Assembly: GCF_000003605.2 (NCBI RefSeq)
Contig: NW_003122920.1
Span: 2,406 to 25,041 of the forward strand
Direction of reading: 5' to 3'
Source of the DNA: Saccoglossus kowalevskii
Lineage: Eukaryota > Hemichordata > Enteropneusta > Harrimaniidae
Length of the DNA stretch: 22,636 nt
The position numbers and the translations under genes were made by a program. This document shows positions 9,801 to 15,800 of the stretch, one piece after another. The notes under the pieces were generated by a model. That model searched no databases and had not been told where the DNA came from. It saw nothing but the letters and a program-made list of their open reading frames with translations. How positions within the stretch are numbered: the stretch's first letter is position 1; the number at the start of each line of letters is the position of its first letter.

Positions 9801-12800
9801 TAGGTATCCCGCGCACCTCCTGTGCCTTCACCTGGTGGCGTTCCAAAGAAACCGATGAAGAAGCAGTTAAATTATACGCTTCCACGACCGTATCAACAAT
9901 ACACCGTGAAATGGTGATATTCGAAGCCCCGCCCATAACAGACAAACATGCGCTTCTCACTGCTCCTAGACACCTTGGTGCGGTCGCAGTACCAGCTCAG
10001 AGCTCGGACCAGCTCAGGCGTGGGATGACGATTGGGGTCACGCCCTGGGATTCGATTCTTGGCAAGAAAGCCCAGCTGAGTCTTCAAAATAACTGGTGAG
10101 TTCATAAAGGAGGCACATCCGTCACTAAAGGACAGTGCCCCTATCTCTAAGTGCCGCCTACCTGGCGCCAGAGGCAAAGGAAAAACAGTTATCATAGTGA
10201 CATATTTCATGTCTGCCTTATCTATAGGCTCGAAGGGGGGTGTCGTAACGCCGATGGAACGACAAGGCCCAGTCAGGAGGGTTGGCTAGCCCCTTGGCGA
10301 GTACCCTCTTCGAGCAGAAAGATAGTTGTACCATAATAGAACTCGGAGCCAGTTTCAGTCCAGCAGATTCTGATAAAACTGGGAATAAAACAAGAATCCA
10401 AGAATTGTCAATATAGATTTTCCTTGATCAAATAAATATAGGAAAAAATCGACTACCCCACTAATAGAGGGACTAAGATGATCAATCTCCCTTCCGTCAC
10501 ACCAATGAGTGTACAGTCTCCATCTATATTCGTACAACCGTCTGGTGTCGTCCGACTGTGCCGAAGCGAGGAACTTGGACAACTCTGCAGAAAAGCCTTG
10601 CGCCTGCACGAGTTTGTTGATAGCCTCCTCTGGCAGGGATAACAGATCCGAAAGATTTGGCAGCTTCACAGGCGACTCGACTAGAAGTTCCAGCAACATT
10701 GGGAACCAGACCTTTGCTGGCAAATTGGGCGCCACCAAAGTCAGAAGTCTGGCATGATGTTATCAAGGAACTGGGAAGACCACTGAAAATCACAGAGGTA
10801 CCTGGTAAACTTTGTGTGATACTAGGGGACCCGGAGTACGATTGGCCGATCAACTTTGTTTGCTCACTGATCAGAAACCACATATACTACTCAAAATGGA
10901 AGAAACAGAAACCTAACTATGCAAATTACTTACTTAAGCATCTTTTTCAAATTGAGAGTGTGTTCACCAAACAAAAAGAGAAAGAAATGTCACACAAAAA
11001 GAAGTCTTCCCTGATACCATTTTTAAAGTAACATCTTCATATGGATTAGAAGACAGGTGGGCTTGAGTCGTAACTTCTCCAACACTTGGTGCACTAGATG
11101 GAAGGGTGGAAAAGCGTAAGCGTCTATGTGACTCCAAGAGATTGATAGAGCGTCCATGGCGAAAGCGTTTGTCTCAGGGAGGAATGACACGTACGTCTTG
11201 AGCTTGGCAATACAGTGATTGGCAAACAGATCTATCCGGGGCCCATCAGAGTCGAAAAAGCCGGTCCACCACCCATTGGGGGATCTGCCTCTCGGTGTTC
11301 TAGAATCAAATACGTCTCGAGAGGGCGTCCGAGAAGGTGGTGAGCCGATAGCTTCACCTGGTTTTTCAGACACCGAAGGAGAATCTCCTCCGCTAGCTTT
11401 AACAATGTGGGGGAACACGTCCCCCATCCTTGTTGATGTATGACACTACTGAGGTGTTGTCTGTTCGAAGCAGGACTCTGTGATGGTGTGCGACTTCCTG
11501 AAAATGTTTTTCAGAGACAGTAGGACGGTCTGCAACTCCAACCAATTGATGTGGTGGCCCAAATATGCAGATGGCCAAGTCCCTTGGACCTGAAGATCCA
11601 TCAGATGAGCTCCCCATCCCTGGAGCGACGCATCTGTAATGAGAGTCAGCGAGGGAGTCGTCGGATCTAGGGGTATACCCGTTTCCAAGTTCTGTGTGTC
11701 CTGCCACCAAAGGAGGGCCGCCGTTGCTTGATCCGACAGTTGAACCCTGAGCATCAAGTCCCACATGTGGACTCTGTAGTCCAGTAACAGTGTTGCTGCC
11801 AGGCTGCGTCATCGCGACATTCTCGCAAAATTCACAGCAATGACGCGTTATTTTACAAACCCTGGGCCACAGTTGACGCACTAAAATAGCGAGCCATGTC
11901 GCGCATTTTGCTTATCACTGGGTCATTGCCTTGGTATACCCAGTTATTTTCGTGATTGAGTCAATGTAAAGTAAACATTGCTGCGATTTTTTNNNNNNNN
12001 NNNNNNNNNNNNNNNNNNNNNNNNNNNNNNNNNNNNNNNNNNNNNNNNNNNNNNNNNNNNNNNNNNNNNNNNNNNNNNNNNNNNNNNNNNNNNNNNNNNN
12101 NNNNNNNNNNNNNNNNNNNNNNNNNNNNNNNNNNNNNNNNNNNNNNNNNNNNNNNNNNNNNNNNNNNNNNNNNNNNNNNNNNNNNNNNNNNNNNNNNNNN
12201 NNNNNNNNNNNNNNNNNNNNNNNNNNNNNNNNNNNNNNNNNNNNNNNNNNNNNNNNNNNNNNNNNNNNNNNNNNNNNNNNNNNNNNNNNNNNNNNNNNNN
12301 NNNNNNNNNNNNNNNNNNNNNNNNNNNNNNNNNNNNNNNNNTTATTTGCTTAAACTTGCGAAAATAGCTTTGGTTTTGCCAGTACAAACCGCTGATTGTG
12401 AACGCGGATTTTCCGTACAAAATAAAATCAAAACAAAGACACGAAACCACTTAGAAGCAGAAAAACTGCATGTATTGTCACTGATGTCATTTGATGTTGC
12501 CTTTGAGAAATAAAGTTGGTTGAAATTGATTTTGAACTGCTCTATTGTTGTCTCCCAAAAAATGCAGATGTCTCACAAAATTAACGTGCATGGGACACAT
12601 TGTCTCCTAACAAAAAAATCCTGGATGCAACACTGCAGTAAGCACCACTGAATCGGACGAGACTGGAGAGCTGCTAACGGAACCAGACGGCGAACTGAAG
12701 TCAAATTGCCAATAAGCCGCATCAGTTCGCGCATTGACGCCGATCCCGTTGACCAGAGTTGGCTGGCGAGCTCTACAAGAGAGTCCCATCGCTCCTGAGA

Positions 12801-15800
12801 AGGGCGAACAAGCCCTTGCTCTGTGTCGAACTGCATACCCCAAAAAAACAGGCTGTGGGACGGTATTGGGTTGGACTTGGGGTGGAGGAGCATTTGCGTG
12901 AGTCGTATGTGCTCCACTAAAACCTCCCTGTCTCGGTTGTGTAATAACCAGTCGTCGAGATATGGGTTCATGACGACCGGTGTAGCAGCTGGGTCACCTG
13001 TCTTAGCACTCTGGTGAAGACGTACGATGCCGTGCACAGGCCGAAAGGGAGGGCAGTAAACTCGTAAACTTTGCTCTCTAATGGGAATCTGACATACCGA
13101 ATCCATGAGTGGTGAATGGGAATGTAAGCTTCGCTCAAATCCAGCAACACCAATCGCCTGAGTGCACTAACAGAAGTATCGTAGCTGGTGTTTCCATTTG
13201 GAAGCACTTGAGTTCCACAAACTTGTTCAGCCGACTGAGGTCTAGGACCGGACGCCACCCCCCCCCCAAACTCTTGGGAACGAGGAAGATGTGGGAAAGA
13301 ACCCTGGCACTAAATGGGGGTTCCCCACTAGGCGTATCGTCCTTTTCTCAAGAAGGCTTGCTACTTCCTGTCGGATCGTCTCCGCCTTGACCTCGTCCCT
13401 CAGCAAAAGACCTAAAGGAGGATGAGGAGTCAGAGGAGGAGGAGACTTGATAGGAATCTGATACCCACGCGACACTACTGTGAGCGTCCAGGGATCGGAA
13501 ATTCTCCTGCGCCAAGCTGGTATGTGCTGCATAAGGCACGATCCCACTGGAAGGTGTGGACGGGGGTTCAGAGCTAGTGCTTCCCGAACTCCAGCTTCTA
13601 AGGACTACGGGAAGGGAGACCAAAAGTCGTACCACCATCCATGTCCCCAGAAGTGTCAGAACGCCCACCACCAACGCCACATTTCCTGGGCTTTTTCTGA
13701 CGCTTCCTGCTACCAGTCTTCTTCTGCCCCTTCGAAGGAGACTATGGGTGCTTTGATCCTCGCTGGTTGTGGCCCCGAGCGGTGGACTTACTGCCTGGGC
13801 TACCTTGCGGTTTTAGTTTGACCGGATGACCAGGAGGACTAGCTACCTTGGCCAAAAGGAACAATTGCTTCAATTGGATATGCTGATCCTCGGCAACCGC
13901 CAAACTGTTCATCACATCCACTAACCGGTCACCAAATAGCCAGTCACGCTACCAAGGCCTTCTCCGCAGGCGATCGAACTTGTCTCCCGCTGGAGTAGGA
14001 TAGGCGCACAGACCCAGAACCGCTCAACCAAAGTATGGACATATATCGCACATAACGACTCTCTGCGCCGCCAGGAACTGGCCCATCTGCCCGAGGATCG
14101 AGGTTCGTTGCTGAGCACTCAGACGGTCAGAACTTAGCAAAGAAACCATTCTATAAAATTGATGGGTCTAAGTTCCACCCGTAAAGCCTGTAGGCACTGG
14201 TGCCAGTCAAATGAAAAGGTGCCCAGGGGAGTTGGCCAGCGGGCGTGATCTCCACACCTGCAATGGGAGAGGAGAGCGCCAATGAAAATGGGTCCAAAGG
14301 GGACACTCTCCCATCCGGGGGGTGGGATTACCACCAGCCCCGCACGAAACAAATGTCTCGCAGCCGTCACTGCCCGGTTCACAAGCTGCAACCTTAACTG
14401 CATATTAGTAAGGGACAGCTGGTATCCTGTGACTGCTCCGACAAAGCGGGGGCGAGTAACGACAGAGCGCTCGCCCCCCTCCTGTTGGGGGAAGTGGTAG
14501 CTGCACCCCATAAGAGGGTTGCATACCACCCTGTACAGGGTACCAACACTGGAGTCCCCTCCCCTCACAGAGTCATAAATGGGGGAACTCTAAACCTGTA
14601 CTCTTGCCGTTTGCTTGTAAAAGCGGAGTTGAAAAATATATCTGCATCATTGAAGCGGAAACAAGAGAGAATGAACTGACTGGGCCTCACACGCTCGAGC
14701 ACCTTGAGGGTGACCCCTCAGGAGAGGCCCTATTTTCTATAGGGAATGCTACCCTAGGGTGTTCTTTGTGAACAGAGTATATTCCCTATTGTGTCCGTTC
14801 GGGGCAGTAATCTGTAGTTAAGCCTAACGAGTAATAAATGAAATTTATTATTTCCACAGACTTTCTGGTAGGTGATGTAGTAAACACTGCATACATTTAA
14901 TGTGTTAGTATTACCCACAATGCAGTTTGACAATGCAGGCTACTACAATGTAAAATTACTATAAAATTGTCCTCCAATATCGTCTTTCAGTCCTTTGATT
15001 TTATAAATTTAATCGTGAATTGATATATTGTAATTTGTTTGTTTGAAAACACACTGAATAATCCATCAGTCTCAATTGAAAACTAAGAATAAAAGCAGCT
15101 AATACACTTGAAATTACATCTGTGGACTAGTCCTATTTGTCACTTTTCAAAATGTGCCAAGACAATTTGATAGGGAGATTTATAGTTTTTCATGATCATT
15201 TTTTTCGGCAGTGATGTAAAATTATTTTCATTCAGATTAGTTAGCTAAATACACAAGTTTTTTTGGTGTGTGTCTGTATATATATTTGTCTATATGTTTA
15301 TATATGTCTGCGCCACCATTATCTTGAGAACCAATCATCACATTTCAATAAAACTTAGTACACAGATTTTTAGTTTTGGGTCAAAATCCCATGCATATTA
15401 ATATCTCTCCATCTTCAATAATGTTGTTTTGATTTCCTTAGCTTTTTAAAAGTGAATCTATGATATATCATGTTATGTAACACTATTATTGTCCACATTA
15501 ATAAATCATTATGTTTTGTATAATATTATGCATATATCACTGCATATGGTTTATCACACACTTACCATACATTTACATACAATAGTAATTATTCCTTTGT
15601 TTTTTTTCTCAAAATCATTGTGATAATGTTAAACTTGCTGCCGCTGTGTCATGAGTAAGTCTCATTTGTTACATTTAGTTTGCTGCATTCAATTCTACAC
15701 TCACTCCTGTGTTTGTTTTTCATCACTGCACTATTGATATTCTCTTACTTCTGCATTTGAATGCCCCTTGACTCTTCAACTTGTGTGTGTGTAATGTCTT

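Larger units (their letters stand above)
11788..12635 (+). mobile_element. short hAT-family DNA transposon nested in the DIRS element
   Basis: The ends are inverted: CAGTGTTGC at 11788 and GCAACACTG ending at 12635, with partial extension (a shared CCAGG after two mismatches). Both sides are flanked by CAGTAA (11782-11787 and 12636-12641). Taking two more bases gives seven of eight matches, close to the 8-base duplication usual for hAT. Removing the element with one repeat copy joins the reverse transcriptase and RNase H sides in the same frame. It holds a 349-base assembly gap and the end of a transposase. About 0.85 kb is too short for a full autonomous hAT, unless the gap is undersized. 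Confidence 0.85.
9208..14873 (-). mobile_element. decayed DIRS-like tyrosine-recombinase retrotransposon, antisense in host intron
   Basis: The element is bounded by 52-base inverted terminal repeats, much richer in GC than its surroundings, and coded on the minus strand. In transcription order it holds a gag-like region, reverse transcriptase with a YLDD box, RNase H with TDAS, E and TDN motifs, a conserved linker, and a tyrosine recombinase. That order and the recombinase in place of an integrase are typical of DIRS elements. At least six frameshifts or stops break the coding region. It also contains a hAT element and a LINE-like fragment; without them it would be about 4.5 kb. I could not identify the internal complementary region expected in DIRS elements. 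Confidence 0.9.

Noticed and set aside
10509-10757. + strand open frames across the DIRS recombinase
   Set aside because: They are shadows of the minus-strand recombinase. Only the segment from 10748 onward is independent + strand coding.
11944-12513. Apparent long open frames on both strands through the N run
   Set aside because: Most of their length is N. Only 12342-12513 on the + strand is supported.
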